Origin: Lumbricus rubellus | Taxonomy: Eukaryota; Annelida; Clitellata; Crassiclitellata; Lumbricidae | Length of the DNA stretch: 64,000 nt | Assembly: GCA_945859605.1 (NCBI GenBank) | Contig: OX243824.1 | Location: 3,792,617-3,856,616, forward strand | Direction of reading: 5' to 3' | Shown here: piece after piece, positions 12,131 through 24,536 of the stretch | Layout: each line of letters begins with the position of its first letter | Position numbering within the stretch: the stretch's first letter is position 1 | Position numbers and translations under genes: made by a program | The notes under the pieces: generated by a model | The model's input: the letters and a program-made list of their open reading frames with translations, nothing else | Database searches by the model: none | Told to the model about the DNA's origin: nothing

Positions 12131-12491
12131 AATGTCACATCTGAGTAATCATAACTTCATAAGATTGATGTATAAGAATTGATTTATCACCAATTGTTTT
12201 TCTCGGCATAAGTAAAAATTTTAATAATGTAAGTTTTGATAGATGCTCCAATATCGATCCTGTTGGTTTCAAATCCTATGCATAGAATAATGACTATTTT
12301 TTCTCGAATTCTACTGTAACAATTTTGACAAAAGAAGTATAACAACTGGATATGGTAACGTTTTAAAAGGTGTTTAACGTTGAATAACAGCTTTCATAAT
12401 TTCCATTGCTCAGCGGCTTCTTATCAATCAGAAGTTATATAGCGTCCCTTCAAGGGACCTGCTCAGAGGCGTACCTGGACTAGTTCAAGCA
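12131..12491. other. Unassigned stretch with a reversed LINE/SINE tail
   Basis: The segment near 12433-12475 (TATATAGCGTCCCTTCAAG ... CTCAGAGGCG) is a minus-strand LINE/SINE tail. An AAAGGTGTTTAA motif lies near 12367. No gene. Confidence 0.4.
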
Positions 12492-12732
12492 TAGGGGAGA
12501 CTTGGCACCCTTGATACTAAGGCACCCTTGATACTACGTCACTATTTATTTACTTACTTACATAACTATAGCAAGCAGAGTACCAGCGTATTCAGAAAAT
12601 CATACAGGAAACAGTTCCAGATGATTTTCTGAATGCGCTGGTACTCTGCTTGCTATAATTATGCAAGTAAGTAAATAAATAGTCACGTAGTATCAAGGGT
12701 GCCTTAGTATCAAGGGTGCCAAGTCTCCCCTA
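12492..12732. mobile_element. Foldback MITE, near-perfect ~110-bp hairpin
   Basis: The left arm starts GGGGAGACTTGGCACCC and includes a duplicated GCACCCTTGATACTA; the right arm is its near-exact reverse complement, ending GGGTGCCAAGTCTCCCC. The loop is about 17 nt near 12604-12621. TA flanks both ends, fitting a TA target duplication and hence a Tc1/mariner-type MITE. The arms differ only by scattered bases, so the copy is young. No coding sequence. Confidence 0.85.
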
Positions 12733-12734
12733 CA

Positions 12735-12905
12735 AAACAGTCTTCAACAGTTATGTAAAATTGAGAACGGTTTAAAAGGTGTCGCATAATCAAAGTAAGC
12801 CCATTCCAGGTTGGTGGACAAACCGCAGAGAACGAACGCCTCTGCAATGTTGCAGAGCGAGTGAAAGGAACCATTAAGTCACCATGGACAGCGGAGCGCA
12901 TTGCA
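12735..12905 (-). pseudogene. LINE ORF2 C-terminal remnant
   Basis: On the minus strand the frame reads RRSFSAVCPPTWNGLTL, resembling the RRAFSVAGPATWNELP block at 2655-2860. Short, isolated and degraded; probable L2/CR1 remnant. Confidence 0.4.
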
Positions 12906-15900
12906 CGGCGGTCTATTCAAGTGGAAAGGTGGAGGCAAATCTCACACAGATAAGAGGGTGTCAAGTCTGATAAGCATCGCCACACCAAAGATGCAATCCT
13001 AAATGAGATGCGCTGCGGGAAAGGAAGCCAGTGCAAGACCTCGCGCATGGATGACGGTTCAGACATTTAAACATCATCTTCTTTCTATCGAAAGATTCAG
13101 ATGTATGTGCACTTGTTGTTTACAAATTTCTTATTTTATATTTACTTGCTATTTTTACATCATTAAGCATTGAATATCATTATGCCTTATTGTTTTGTAG
13201 TCTAATAGAGACTCATTTTCTGCATAATTTTATTGTGAATCTGATTTGCCGTGAAGGGTTGGTTGCAAAATAGATTCGATTGAAATTCATCAATAATTAT
13301 AAATATCTTTCAATAAATTGAATAATAATTATTCAATTCATTGCTTTTTTGCTTTAATAATTAATTATTAATAATCGTACGCTAAATGCTCCACGCTTAA
13401 TGAACAACTCGAACTGTCTCCGAATAATGGCACACCTCTTTTAAAGTTAATCTTCTTTTTATAAGAGGATTTTTCACCGAACGATTGTGATGCCACTAGC
13501 ACAAAGAATTACAACAAATATTGATGTCTCATTGTTAGAACAAGGCAACTAATTCCCAATATATGCAGCGTTCATAAAGTTAGCTGCTTCAGCGAAGCAG
13601 CATCATCTTAAGATAACAGATGTCATTCTCGAGCTTGAAACCATTGCTTCCAAACTGTGGAAACATCGACGAAGTTTTACACGGTTGCTGCATGCAGCAG
13701 GCCTATGGACAATATTGGCCGCTGACAAAAGTCTAGCCGAATCTACTGCTAATACTGTCGTAGCCTACTTCCTTTTCGACAACCTCTCTGACTTGGCGCA
13801 GCGCTTATGAACTAGTCAGAGCCCTGTGCTTGATTTTACCAGCTTAGATAAATATTTCGAAAACCATCCAGTTTCTTGACTTCTGTTCCGTTAATTGTGT
13901 TTATCTCTCCTATGAATTTCAGTCTCTTATTAGACGGTTCTGCAAAAGGTGCTTTAAAAATTAAAACTATTCAGATTATGATGTCGTACGATAATGGCAA
14001 ATATTGCATAAGCACGCAAACATCTGAGTAGATTACAAGAGTCAATCCGTATAATAGAACACATGCATGTGCATGTAGATGCCGTTAGGCATTGAATTGC
14101 ACATTGCATTTAGACACCTTTATAACGTGATAAAGAACAACTATATAAATGCGGTTTGAAGAAATTTAATTGATTCAGAATTAGAAGCAGGATGGTCAAT
14201 CTGGTTGGGACAAAAGTCTTAAAGATACGACTTTTTAGTTTTTAGTGAAACACCCGAAGCACATAACAGCCACAAAATTTACTATGGGCATTAAAATCAT
14301 CAACAAGAATTGATCTTTTTTGTGAAAGCATTCTCCGAGAAAGATAACTGATTGTGCGCTCATCTGCGTTTTCTTATTAGGTGAATCTGACACATAAAAG
14401 AGGTGTGCTCTTTTTTGCGAGATCTTGTTCATTCCCATAGAAATATTCCATGAATCCCGGATTGCATTAAAAGTGGGTTGAATATCCCGTGACACTGGTC
14501 ATCAATGACATTGCTATTATCACAATATGTTTGGCTGCTTCTAATTAATGTGCTTTTGCCTGTAACTGGGCGCTACGTGTCACCCTGATTTGACTCATTT
14601 TTTTAATAAACGAAGAATATTGTTACATTTATTGCCCTCTTTCAGGTATATATTCAGACAAAATATGGAATGCGTTTAATTGTATGATCCGCATTCGTGT
14701 GAGCGTAAAAGATATAGTACAGAGAAATGCAGATTAAAGGTGTGTAAAAAGGTCAACAGCAAAATTGAAAGAAATGCATTTAGTGTATCATAAAAGGTCT
14801 TCTGTTGCTGAAAAACATGGCGGAGTTGAACGGTTCACTAACGCGCTATCAACTTGGCTTCCTGTGCGCTGCAACTGGCGACGTTCATGGAATCCCTCGG
14901 CTGTATGGATATGGAATATCATCTAAGGGATTGCATGGTAATGTCGCGTATTGTATCTATTGATTTTTTGTGCGCCTTTCACAGTGCACAACAATCAGTT
15001 ACACCCTTGAGCGAAAGACCCAGAGAAAGGAAAGTAGTTTTGAGACCGCGTAAAAATGTGCTTCGGGTACAAGTTAATAAGCCGTTTCCAAAGCGCAAGA
15101 CAAATGCAAACAGAAGCTCAAGTTTTAGCTAAAACAGTCATTGCTCCAGTAACAATAAGATAATGTCTGTCACGTGAGCGTATAGTGGGCGAGAAGATGA
15201 TGCCAAAGTCGGTAGGCGGATGAGATCACGAAGATACTTGGACACTAGACCAGAGTAAGAAAGTTAATTCTTATATAGGTTTGTGAGATCATGGTAAAAG
15301 GTGTTTAAGATAAATGACATGACATAGTTCGTTGGTGTTGTCATAACCTTAACGCGGACACAGACAATCAGACGAATGCCAACAGTCGCACACAGGCAAA
15401 ACTTTAATATAAGGTGCCCGCAACATAGGACGCGCTCAATTTATTAATAATACAGTTTTCCTATAGGAAATACTTTTTACAGTGGGGATTTGGTTGTGTG
15501 TCGGCTACCATCATTCGGAACGCAACGGTAGGCTACTTAGCAACGCTTCGTCCGTTAGAATCACGTTTTCTCCTAAATTTACTTGCATATTCATGATGTC
15601 AATATCTCACAATCACACTTATAGGCGTGGATTACAATAATTGTTGCACACCGAGTTATTGTGCTAAATAAACAGACTATTGTTATTGTTAACAAGTTGG
15701 TCAAGCCACCCGGATTGTATTTGTCAACGGATTAAATTTCGCACGTAAGTCGTGCGAAATTGCATCCTAGCAACGAAGTGGGCGTGGCCGGATCGTTTCT
15801 GTTGCCAGGATAGTATTTCGCACTACACCGGCCCTACAAGGTCGAATCAGCCTTCTACTTAGGTGCAATGTTTCAGGTCAATAGCTGCAAAACTGTGGGC

Positions 15901-16524
15901 GTACATTCTGGAAAAACTCGCAGACATACATAGTCACGCTACTCCATGTAGTGACGGATTGAACGACATCTTGCGGTTGCCTTTTGTGAGATTTGTGCGA
16001 ATCAGAAATTGAATTGTAACGAAATCTAATGTCATCAAAGGCAACCGTTGTAGATAGCGGATATATTTTTGAGTGTTTGTCACTGTTAGACACCCAACTT
16101 CCATTTCAAGCGTGTGAAGTATTATACGTCAGGGTCGGAGTTGGAGTTAGGTTATTGTCGTCATTATGAAACAGGTGAATTAACTTTCGCGGCCCTGGCT
16201 GTTTGTAGGTGCATGCGTAACGAAAGATGCGCCATGCACAGTAAATGATCACAATAGATGGCCAGGAAACCAACCAAGGGTCGTAGAAGGGAAGTTGGTG
16301 ATTAATTATGGTAGGCCTATAATCGTAAAGTTGGAAGAGTGCAAATAATATTTTGTTTGTTCAAAAAATGATTTCTCATTAGTATATATAGTTAGTGATC
16401 ATATTATTTTCAGGTGTTTAAATTTCGAGTACAGGTAGGAGTTGAAGTGTGTTGCCCATGTGCAGACCCGAACGGAAGTACTAAGTTAGTAAAAGTTGAC
16501 ATAATTATCTTATATTGAGTAAAA
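12906..16524. other. Long stretch without recognisable genes
   Basis: No domain, splice pattern or RNA gene recognised. AAAGGTGT-type motifs occur near 14109, 14735, 15296 and 16089. A perfect palindrome with 11-bp arms (AATTTCGCACG, 15735-15745 and 15751-15761, 5-nt loop) is the main local feature. Short open frames (e.g. 14854-15132) have no support. Confidence 0.35.
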
Positions 16525-16950
16525 AGAAATCTTCTGAGGCAGATGATGTTTCCATATTAGACACGAAGCATACTTCCAGTTGATCGCGAGGAGTTCGCCA
16601 TATCTCCAAACATGCATTTATATATTTTAATAGATTCTTGATTTAAAGGTGTTCAACAAGTGGCCTATAAAAGTAACATAATTATGGCTTCATCTTATTT
16701 TGCAAAACACAGACGTGGCCAACTTCTTTTGACTGATTGCAGACCAAAGAACAGTTGTGGAGTGGAAACTGTGAACCGTATGCTAAGTGCGTGCTATTTT
16801 TTGCAAATTAATTTGATCCCAAAAGAGGTGCACCATTAATTTAATTGAGGAGTTGTAGAATAACCGTTGAAAAAAGAAAGATAATTTCATGAAAGCAACA
16901 CAATGACCAACAAAATTAAATTAAACACTGTATAGTTAAGAAATAGGTGT
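16525..16950 (+). repeat. Dispersed repeat, pair with 55925-56640
   Basis: Shared ordered blocks: TTCTGAGGCAGATGATGTT / TTCTGACGTGGAAGCTGTT, TTTAAAGGTGT / TTTAAAGGTAT, ACGTGGCCAACTTC / ACGTGACCAACTTC, CCGTATGCTAAGTGC / CCGTATGCTAAGTAC, and CACCATTAATTT / CATCATTTATT. A third diverged piece lies at 29150-29220. The AAAGGTGT motif sits at the same internal place in each. Confidence 0.6.
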
Positions 16951-17211
16951 CTATTTTAGTAACTTATAATTATCGTTACGCTGCCCATTTAAACGCTCTG
17001 GAACAATTACTATAAGATATCATTCAGGTCTTCAACCAACCTCACACCGAGTGCTGGTCGCTTCATACACAAATTAATTTAATTCTTGCCCATGTTCTTA
17101 GTTGGAAATTCAAGTTGATGAGCTTACCTCGCCTTTCCACCCGCAGTGAGACGTAATAGTGGTTTTTGCCAATGCCTGAAACCCCAGATTTGGTTTGTAA
17201 ACTGATGATAA

Positions 17212-17262
17212 AGGTCGGGAGCGCCTCTGAGGAGTTCTTTCAGGGGGCGCTATATAAATGTA
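17212..17262 (+). repeat. LINE/SINE 3' tail
   Basis: GGGAGCGCCTCTGAGGAG ... GGGGGCGCTATATAAAT is the family tail shared by the SINEs and L2-like LINE ends of this window; nothing upstream of the tail is retained. Confidence 0.6.
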
Positions 17263-17710
17263 CGATAACAATTACAATTACAAAATGACGCTGTTTCATT
17301 GCACATAATGTAACCTTATTCCTTGTTTCATACGTTGGGTGGACGCTATTATAGGCTATTGCGGAATGTCTACAGTACTGTTTAACATATTCACTGCTAT
17401 TGTCAAGGACCGTTGAGGTTTCCCTCCTCATTTTTGCAAGTGTGGGACTGGCGCTACCTGGCACTGTTGGTTCTACGGCTAATAACAGAGTTTGATTAAA
17501 CGAATTTATAGTGAAATCAATCAAAGAATAATTAATATATTATTCGTTTCAGCGGTCGCCTTAAACACCTTTAAACAGTTTTAAAACGATTAATTTTATG
17601 GCGAGTGAGCTCCTGCCTGTAAGTTGCTAAACGACAGAGCACAGAAATGCATCTGAAGAAAACGCGACCAGTGGTGAATTCAAGACTGAAATTCACTGAC
17701 CTTAATTATA

Positions 17711-18646
17711 CACCGTGAGTCAAAAAAAGTAAGCCAAATTGTTTTTCATATATCTCTAATGCCTGATAACATATCACGCTAAAATTTTCCAAATATTTAG
17801 AGAATTGGACCAAGAATATTATTCCAAAATTTCATGAGATAAAGTTGAACGGATAAAAAGATATGAATCTTTAAACTTCATATGCCGAAATTGCCGTTTA
17901 CAAGCAATTTTCTGTCAGATTCAGTAAAATGTAAGTCAAACTTTTTCTCATATCTCTAATGCCTGATGATCAATCATTCTAAAATTTTCCAGATATGTAG
18001 ATAATTGAACTAGCATTATGACCCCAATAGTATGATTTGATTATTTAATTAAATAAGATGCTCAAAATGTCATCCTTCAGCTTGCACGCAAGCCTTAAGG
18101 CTTAGGCGCCATTAGGCAACAGCATCGTCGATTATCCTCTGGTCCAGGCCATCCCACACTTCCAACAAGCGTTGCATCAGATCGTTTATATCATGGATTG
18201 TTGTCTGGTAGACTCGGTCTTTCATTATGCACGCTCCACACTTTATATTCCGTAAAATTTTACTCCAGGATCACTGAAGACCAAAATTGGGAATTATCAG
18301 GCATCAAAACTGCAGCGAACACCATAACAGATTTGCTGAAAACTGAAATTTCGGAGATGAAGTTCAAATATTCATATCTTTCTATCCGTTCAAATTTATT
18401 ACATGATATTTTGCAATCCTATTCTAGGTTCAATTATCTAAATATCTGAAAAGTTTTAGTATGATTAATTAGCTGGCATTGGAGATATAATAAAAAACAG
18501 TTTAGCTTACTTTTTATTGAATCTGACAAAAAAATTGCTTGTAAACGGCAATTTCGGCATATGAAGTTTACAGATTCATATATTTTTATCCGTTCAATTT
18601 TATCCCATGAAATTTTGGAATCATATTCTTTTTTTGACTCACGGTG
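17711..18646 (-). mobile_element. Tc1/mariner-like element with long inverted repeats
   Basis: Ends CACCGTGAGTCAAAAAAAG and its reverse complement, flanked by TA on both sides. The inverted repeats extend some 200-300 bp (GAACGGATAAAAAGATATGA and AAATTGCCGTTTACAAGCAA recur inverted), with an internal partial duplication. The centre holds a remnant transposase C-terminus on the minus strand (18048-18192). Internally deleted, non-autonomous. Confidence 0.8.
18048..18192 (-). pseudogene. Tc1-type transposase C-terminal fragment
   Basis: The minus strand reads NDLMQRLLEVWDGLDQRIID, then stop, WRLSLKACVQAEG, stop, HFEHL. The pattern LMQRLLEVWDGLDQ...W...L.ACV.A.GGHFEH is typical of the last ~45 residues of Tc1/IS630-type transposases. 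Two in-frame stops make it dead. The catalytic DDE/D core is gone. Confidence 0.65.
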
Positions 18647-18955
18647 TAGAAAGAAAGAGGCTCAGATTTCAAGAATAAGATTAGTAAAAGTAAATTTAAA
18701 TGAAAGACTTTATCTTATGAAGAAGCATGACAGTGGTCTTTGTAGTGTATGTAAAGTTACAGAGAACATAGACCATTTATTATTGACTTGTAAAAAAGAG
18801 AATTATTATATCTGACGTACTAAGAAATGCATGTGTTTCTTTTAAAGTAGACGTCAATACTAAGAATTTACTTGATGACGGTTATATGCAAAGTGTAGTT
18901 AATAGGCTTATAAACCAAATAACTAAAGGAAAAGTTGTGTAACTACTTAAAGTGT

Positions 18956-19239
18956 TGTCCATGGATGTAAATCAGATTAATATCGAATGTCATGCCATTG
19001 TAACATGATTGTGTTGGAATACTGTTTGTCATCTTTGCTCTTTTTTCATATTAACCTGTTTAAGAATTTTTTACTGAAATGTAGAAGTTGTGAATCAGAT
19101 TTGTATTAAGAATGGTAATCAAGAAAAGTTTATGACATTTCTTGCACGTGACAATTACTGCAGAATATTAATGAATTTGCCAAAGCAAAGGATTTAACAT
19201 AACTTTTTGTTGCTGTTATTATCAGTTAACCATTTGCTG
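18956..19239. other. Unassigned stretch
   Basis: Possibly LINE 3' UTR following the remnant; no independent feature seen. Confidence 0.25.
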
Positions 19240-19318
19240 TTAATCCCTTCCCTAGGAGGTTATATGCTTTAAGCCTGTTTTGGACGTATATATACGGCTT
19301 CCACAAGGAAGGGGTTAA
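19240..19318. mobile_element. Miniature TTAA-flanked element, family H
   Basis: Only 79 bp, with TTAA at 19240-19243 and 19315-19318. Ends TCCCTTCCCTAGG and, inward from the right, CCCCTTCCTTGTGG; an inner CGTATATATACG palindrome. It fits the plan of the other TTAA families at minimum size, although the left end has an extra T before CCC. Confidence 0.55.
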
Positions 19319-20588
19319 GCAGTGGTTACCAAAGACATTGAACAATAATATTATATCATCATGGTTAAGTTTGCTCTTAAACATCGAACAATGATATTTT
19401 TATGACAACGTTATAGGCCTATAATATTGAATCTCGGACGTTATGAATTCATTGTTACTGTACTGTATAAGCTGTAAATTTGTCGTCAACGGCCTTTGAT
19501 GCCATACGACGACGTTAAACGTTGGTGAACAACAGTCTGTTGCTAGTACTCTAATATGCCCAACAACTTTTTTCGAGGGCTACGGCCTCTGTTGTCACAG
19601 GCCCTCGTCAAATCTGGATCCACCCATCCAGCCTGTAATAAGCGATTGATTGACCGTATTGGACACCCTTAAAGTTAAGATTTTAAGTTTGGGAAGTGAC
19701 ATCGGTATGAATGAGCTGTTGTCGGAAAATATTAAGATTCTCTTAATTCCTACATGTAGACGTATTCATAATAATTTCTGATGTCACCATTTAATTCGAC
19801 TCGATGGTGCACCTTTTCCCTTGATCTGCCTACTCATTTGTCATCATCGGAGTGGGCATCAGACTTACATGTAGGCCTACGGGAAAAGCTCAAACGCACC
19901 ATCTTTTACAGCTACGCCTTACGTGGATTTTATTCATCGTCGAATCGATCGTAGGCCGAGCCAAGTCGATCGTAGTGCACGACTCGATCGACTGCGGGGT
20001 ATACGGCGCGATTTGTTGGTTAGCTGATGGTAAACGATGTTGCGTCATTACACAGATTATCCTGTGTTATAATTAATAGTTCGAGCGGTCACATTAGACA
20101 CCTCTAACATAATATTTAAAATGTTATATAAATACTGAGCCTTTACCTTAGACACCTTAAAGGAATGTCACCGGATGCAATATAAACGTATAAAGGGTAA
20201 ATAATTTGATGATCCCATGGAATAGGATGTGTCTATCGTTTGTTTTGCTGCAGTGTTACAGTAGACATGTAATGAAATGTTCAAAATTAATGTAGTTGCA
20301 ATTCTACATACATGTATGTTGCTCCGTTTCCTTTCAGCTTTCCATACCCATTTGTCATCAAATAACCGAGCACTATCTTCTTACTTCTTGGACTTACTTC
20401 CCCGTCATAATCATTTCCTTCGATATTTCTTAGACAACGAGAGTCCTATCAGCGTGTTTCCTTGCCATTTCCTTTTCTTTATTTTAGTGTTCAGGCTACC
20501 ATTGCTTATTCTTCTCCAATAATTCCTTCCATTTTAATTTATTAAAACTTTCCGCCCGTCTGAATTTTTAAGCTACATAATATTTTAT
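19319..20588. other. Unassigned stretch
   Basis: No gene recognised. It contains TAGGCCTA palindromes near 19413 and 19871 and AAAGGTGT-type motifs near 19668, 20096 and 20150. Confidence 0.3.
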
Positions 20589-21641
20589 TTAACCCTCAAT
20601 GGGTCCTTGGGGTGCAATCTGTACCCCAAGGCCGTTTCGGTGGCTACACACGTGTTATTATAAAAAATTCGGCAGTTATCTTCTAGGACATTGTAAGTGC
20701 ACCATTTTTGCTCATAGTCCCGCAAAAAACGATAAAAAAAGAGTTGACGTCAATTTTTGGCAGCACATTTTCATCGGGGGTGCAATTTGCACCTCAAAAA
20801 TGACGTTGATATGATGAACAAATACAGGTAAAATGTTGGTACTAATTACAGCAATGATGTATATATGTGTATACATGTATGTATGTATGTATGTATGTAT
20901 GTATGTATGTATGTATGTATGTATGTATGTATGTATGTATGTATGTATGTATGTATGTATGTATGTATGTATATATGTGTATGTATGTATGTATGTATGT
21001 ATGTATGTATGTATGTATGTATGTATGTATGTATGTATGTATGTATGTATGTATGAATATATGTATGTATGAATATATGTATATATGTATGTATGTATGT
21101 ATTTATGAATGTATGCATGCATGCATGTATGTATGTATGTATGTATGTAAGCTTATGTATGTAATACTATGTATGCATGCATGCATGTATGTATGTATGT
21201 ATGTATGTATGTATGTATGTATGTATGTATGTATGTATGTATGTATGTATATATGCATGTGTGCATGTATGTATGTATTTATCCTATGTATGTATGCATA
21301 TATGTATGTATTTATCCTATGTATGTATGCACATATGTAAGTATGCACGTAGGCCTATGTATGTATGTATGTATGTATGTATGTATGTATGTATATATGC
21401 ATGCAAGTGTCTATGTATGTATGTATGTATGTATGTATGCATGAATGTGTGTGTGCATATATGCAAATATGCATGTATGTGTATGCATGTATGTATATAT
21501 TCTATGTAGTGTATGCAAATATGTAAGTATACATGTAGGCCTATGTATGCATTCATGCAAGTATGTATGTATGTATGTATGTATGTATGCATGTATGTGT
21601 GCATGTTTGAATGTATGAATGTACATACAATCATACATACA

Positions 21642-21674
<33 letters not shown>

Positions 21675-21946
21675 GCGTACATAGACCTACAGCATAGTTT
21701 ACTTACATAATATTATATGCAATGTATGCATGCATGTATATTCTTGTCAAGGCGCTATATAAATGGTCATATACATACATACATATAAACATACATAGGA
21801 TATATAGATACATACATACCTAGGCTATATACATATATACACATATGCATACATACATGCATACATACATAGAAACAAATAGGGGTGCAATTTGCACCCC
21901 AAGGACCGGGAACGCCACTTTCTTACAAGGACCCAATGAGGGTTAA
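20589..21946 (+). mobile_element. TTAA-flanked element, family D
   Basis: TTAA at 20589-20592 and 21943-21946. Left end CCCTCAATGGGTCCTT then palindrome GGGGTGCAATCTGTACCCC (20609-20627). Right end, read inward, CCCTCATTGGGTCCTTG, a spacer, a second GGTCCTT, then GGGGTGCAAATTGCACCCC (21882-21900 on the plus strand), 26 bp farther in than on the left. A further copy of the palindrome, slightly imperfect, is at 20777-20796. The body is an ATGT array; no transposase. Confidence 0.85.
20860..21860. repeat. Long ATGT/ACAT tetranucleotide array
   Basis: About 1 kb, mostly ATGT, with a switch to ACAT at 21625-21675 and 21770-21870. Wholly inside the family-D element. Derived open frames are not genes. 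Confidence 0.95.
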
Positions 21947-22192
21947 TTTCAGCATGTACAATTTTCGAAGCCTTCAGTCTTTTGAAATTCTCTTTCTGTC
22001 TGCACAACTTTCCAATTCAGTGTCTAATAATACAGTTATTCAAAAAAGCATTCATTTTCATTTTTCCTCTCAGTGTTTCTATCCCCTACTGGAATCTTTA
22101 TTTTCCTGGCCTCATGTAATCAAAGCGAGAACTGCGAAGCCCGCATGACCCAGAGATAACCAGTTTAAAGACCAACATTGATATATTCGGGG
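21947..22192. other. Unassigned stretch
   Basis: No gene or repeat boundary recognised. Confidence 0.25.
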
Positions 22193-22400
22193 TGGCTGTG
22201 ATAGCTGAATGGTAACACACTGGCATTGAGATTGTACATGTAGAATGAAGCATTTTCATATCCCCGATGACCCTACAGGGCAGCAGTGAAAAGAACAGCA
22301 GTATAACTTATACCCAGGTAACCTGTCGACGGAACACAGGTCCTGGCCTGGCCACCTATCGCCGATGTATGGCCGAATTTCGTGATAAAGCGAGTATGCC
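22193..22400 (+). repeat. Possible second tRNA-derived SINE
   Basis: The start resembles a tRNA gene 5' half: GGGGTGGCTGTGATAGCTGAATGGTAACACACTGGC is consistent with an acceptor stem and box A (TAGCTGAATGG). Box B is only weakly visible (CATTTTCATATCC). The rest is unassigned. Weak call. Confidence 0.35.
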
Positions 22401-22828
22401 TTTACCTTTTAATGAAAAAGGCAACATCATAATTATTATCGTCATGGGAAAACTTTTTGGTTACACGCCGTGTGGGTCTCGAGATACACGGTTGCCGAAT
22501 ATGCGGAAATGTGTGCTACATACATGTAAGATAATGATGAGAAAGAACTGGCGTTAATCTTCCACTGCGGGAGAGGTTGCCATACTAGACACAGGGCCTA
22601 TTATTTATGCGTGTCATAATGTTCTTCTGCATATTTTACTTTTTTTGTGTGCTTGCTTCTCTATAAAATGTAATATTCATTGCCGCGAATGCAAGGGGTT
22701 TACACCTCAAAGATGCAAATTTTAGCTACATAATGTTTTATATAATTTCAGCAATATATAATTTAAAGGTGTCTAAAATTTGATATACATCTATGACGCG
22801 GAGATTCAACGTTTAAACTTTTTCACGA

Positions 22829-24536
22829 GTGCAGCCTTGCGTCAGAAAGGTTGTCCGTAAAAGTTCTGTAGTTCACAGGTGGTCTGGGTCGAGTTACCGT
22901 ACGGTCAGAGGGGCGAAACAGCTACTAAAACACGATTATTATGCTGATTGTTTCCTTCAATGTGTTAACAACCTCAACCAGACCTGGAAAATAATTAAAC
23001 AAATCATGTACTCTAAGGAAGAGTCTTGTCTCCCTGACACCTTCCGCATTGGATTTGATATGGTTCGAGATGCAGGGGAAATTGCTAATGCATTTAACAG
23101 GTACTTTACTACTATTGGTACGACTTTGGCTGATAAAATCCCGAATTCATCCACCACATATGAGTATTTTATGCCTACTCCACCCAGATTTTCTTTTGGA
23201 ATTGTCCCAACGTCTGCTAATGAGATTATTCAAACTACCAACCTATTGAGAGCCTCGTTTTCCACAGGCCCTGATGACATTAGTCCACCAGTTGTCAAAT
23301 TGTCTATAACAGCCATTGCAGCCCCACTCTGTAGCATAATTAATTCTTCATTTAATACAGGTGAAGTTCCAACTTTATTAAAAATGGCTAAGATTATACC
23401 TATCTACAAAGCGGGAGAGAGGGATATGTTAAATAACTACCGACCTATAGGCTATCTGTCTTATCTTTCTTCTCAAAAATTCTTGAAAAGCTAATGTCTA
23501 ATAGAGTTATTGAATATCTGAATAAATATAGCCTATTATCATCCACACAGTATGGATTCCAGAGGGGTCTTTCTACATACATGGCTCTATTGGACATGCA
23601 ATCCAATATTGTTGATGCGATGGATAGCAATAAATTTTCGCTAGGTATTTTTTTTGACCTTTCTAGAACTTTCGATACGGTTAATCATAAAATACTAGTA
23701 GAAAAACTTGAATATTATGGACTTAGAGGAACTACTAAAAACTGGTTTATTGACTATCTCAGTGACCGAACCCAGTATGTGTACTTTAAAGGTGTACTGT
23801 AACAGTCTCGATCTCTGTGCATTTCCTGCGGTGTGCCACAGGGATCGATACTGGGTCCGCTTTAATTTTTGCTATAAATAAATGATCTATCAATGACTTC
23901 CTCAGTTTTAAAATTCATCTTATTCGCTGATGATACGAATGTCTTTCTTTCCCACTCTTCCATAGATCACCTTTTTAAAATAGCTAATGAGGAACTAACA
24001 GTAATTGCTGACTGGTTTAAAATAAACAGACTTTCATTGAACCTTGAAAAAACAAATTTTATATTGTTTCACTCTATAAAGAAAATTACGTACGGTGACA
24101 ACAGACTCTTAATTAATAATGCCCCCATTGCCCAAATAACCTCCTCTAAGTTCCTTGGAGTTATTGTTGATCAACATCTTACTTGGAAGGAACACATAAT
24201 GGCGATTTCCAAAAAGATTGCAAAAAATATTGAGGTTTTACTTAGGAATAAGCACTGCCTTCCAAAGTCCATTCTAATCAACCTATACTATTCACTCATT
24301 TTTCCATATCTCTCATATTGTAATATTTCTTGGTGCTCGAAATATCCCTCGCGTCTTCATCATCTGATTACATTACAAAAACGAGCAATAAGAATAATCT
24401 GTGGTTCTCATTGGAGAGCTCACACTGCTCCCCTGTTCAAAAACAATAATTTGTTAACTTTACCTAAGATAAATAAATTCCAGATTTGTTTATTCATGTT
24501 TCGTTTTCATTTACACCTATTGCCTATGTCTTTTAA
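22829..24536 (+). pseudogene. CR1/L2/Jockey-group LINE reverse transcriptase, broken
   Basis: Three frames together span an RT. Blocks in order: TWKIIKQIM (ORF2 linker), TGPDDISPPVVKL, AKIIPIYKAGE, NNYRPI, QYGFQRGLST, FFDLSRTFDTVNH (catalytic motif A, first Asp), GVPQGSILGP (near 23830), FADDTNVFLS (catalytic motif C), then KINRLSLNLEKTNFILFH and KFLGVIVDQHLTW. Breaks: a frameshift at 23494, stops in 23803-23892. The 3' part is cut by a family-A TTAA element at 24533. The RT motifs show the CR1/L2/Jockey group but not the exact clade. Endonuclease domain is absent. Confidence 0.85.

Larger units (their letters stand above)
17641..18955 (+). pseudogene. I-like LINE C-terminal remnant split by a mariner-like element
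   Basis: Before 17710 the frame reads NSRLKFTDLNY; after 18647 it resumes RKKEAQISRIRL and continues to LCSVCKV...IDHLLLTCKK. Removing the insert gives one continuous reading that aligns with the intact element at 34691-35326 (KFMDSIRKREVQITRLRM ... LCSKCEVPETIEHVLFACKK), including the C-x2-C-x(n)-H-x(4)-C finger. The remnant stops at 18813 and has other lesions, so it is inactive. It proves the age order: LINE first, mariner second. Confidence 0.75.

Noticed and set aside
14854..15132. 92-residue open frame as a gene
   Set aside because: No domain, no splice context, and a composition consistent with chance in non-coding DNA.
20712..21710. Long open frames over the second ATGT array
   Set aside because: Same cause: a tetranucleotide array has no stop in most frames.
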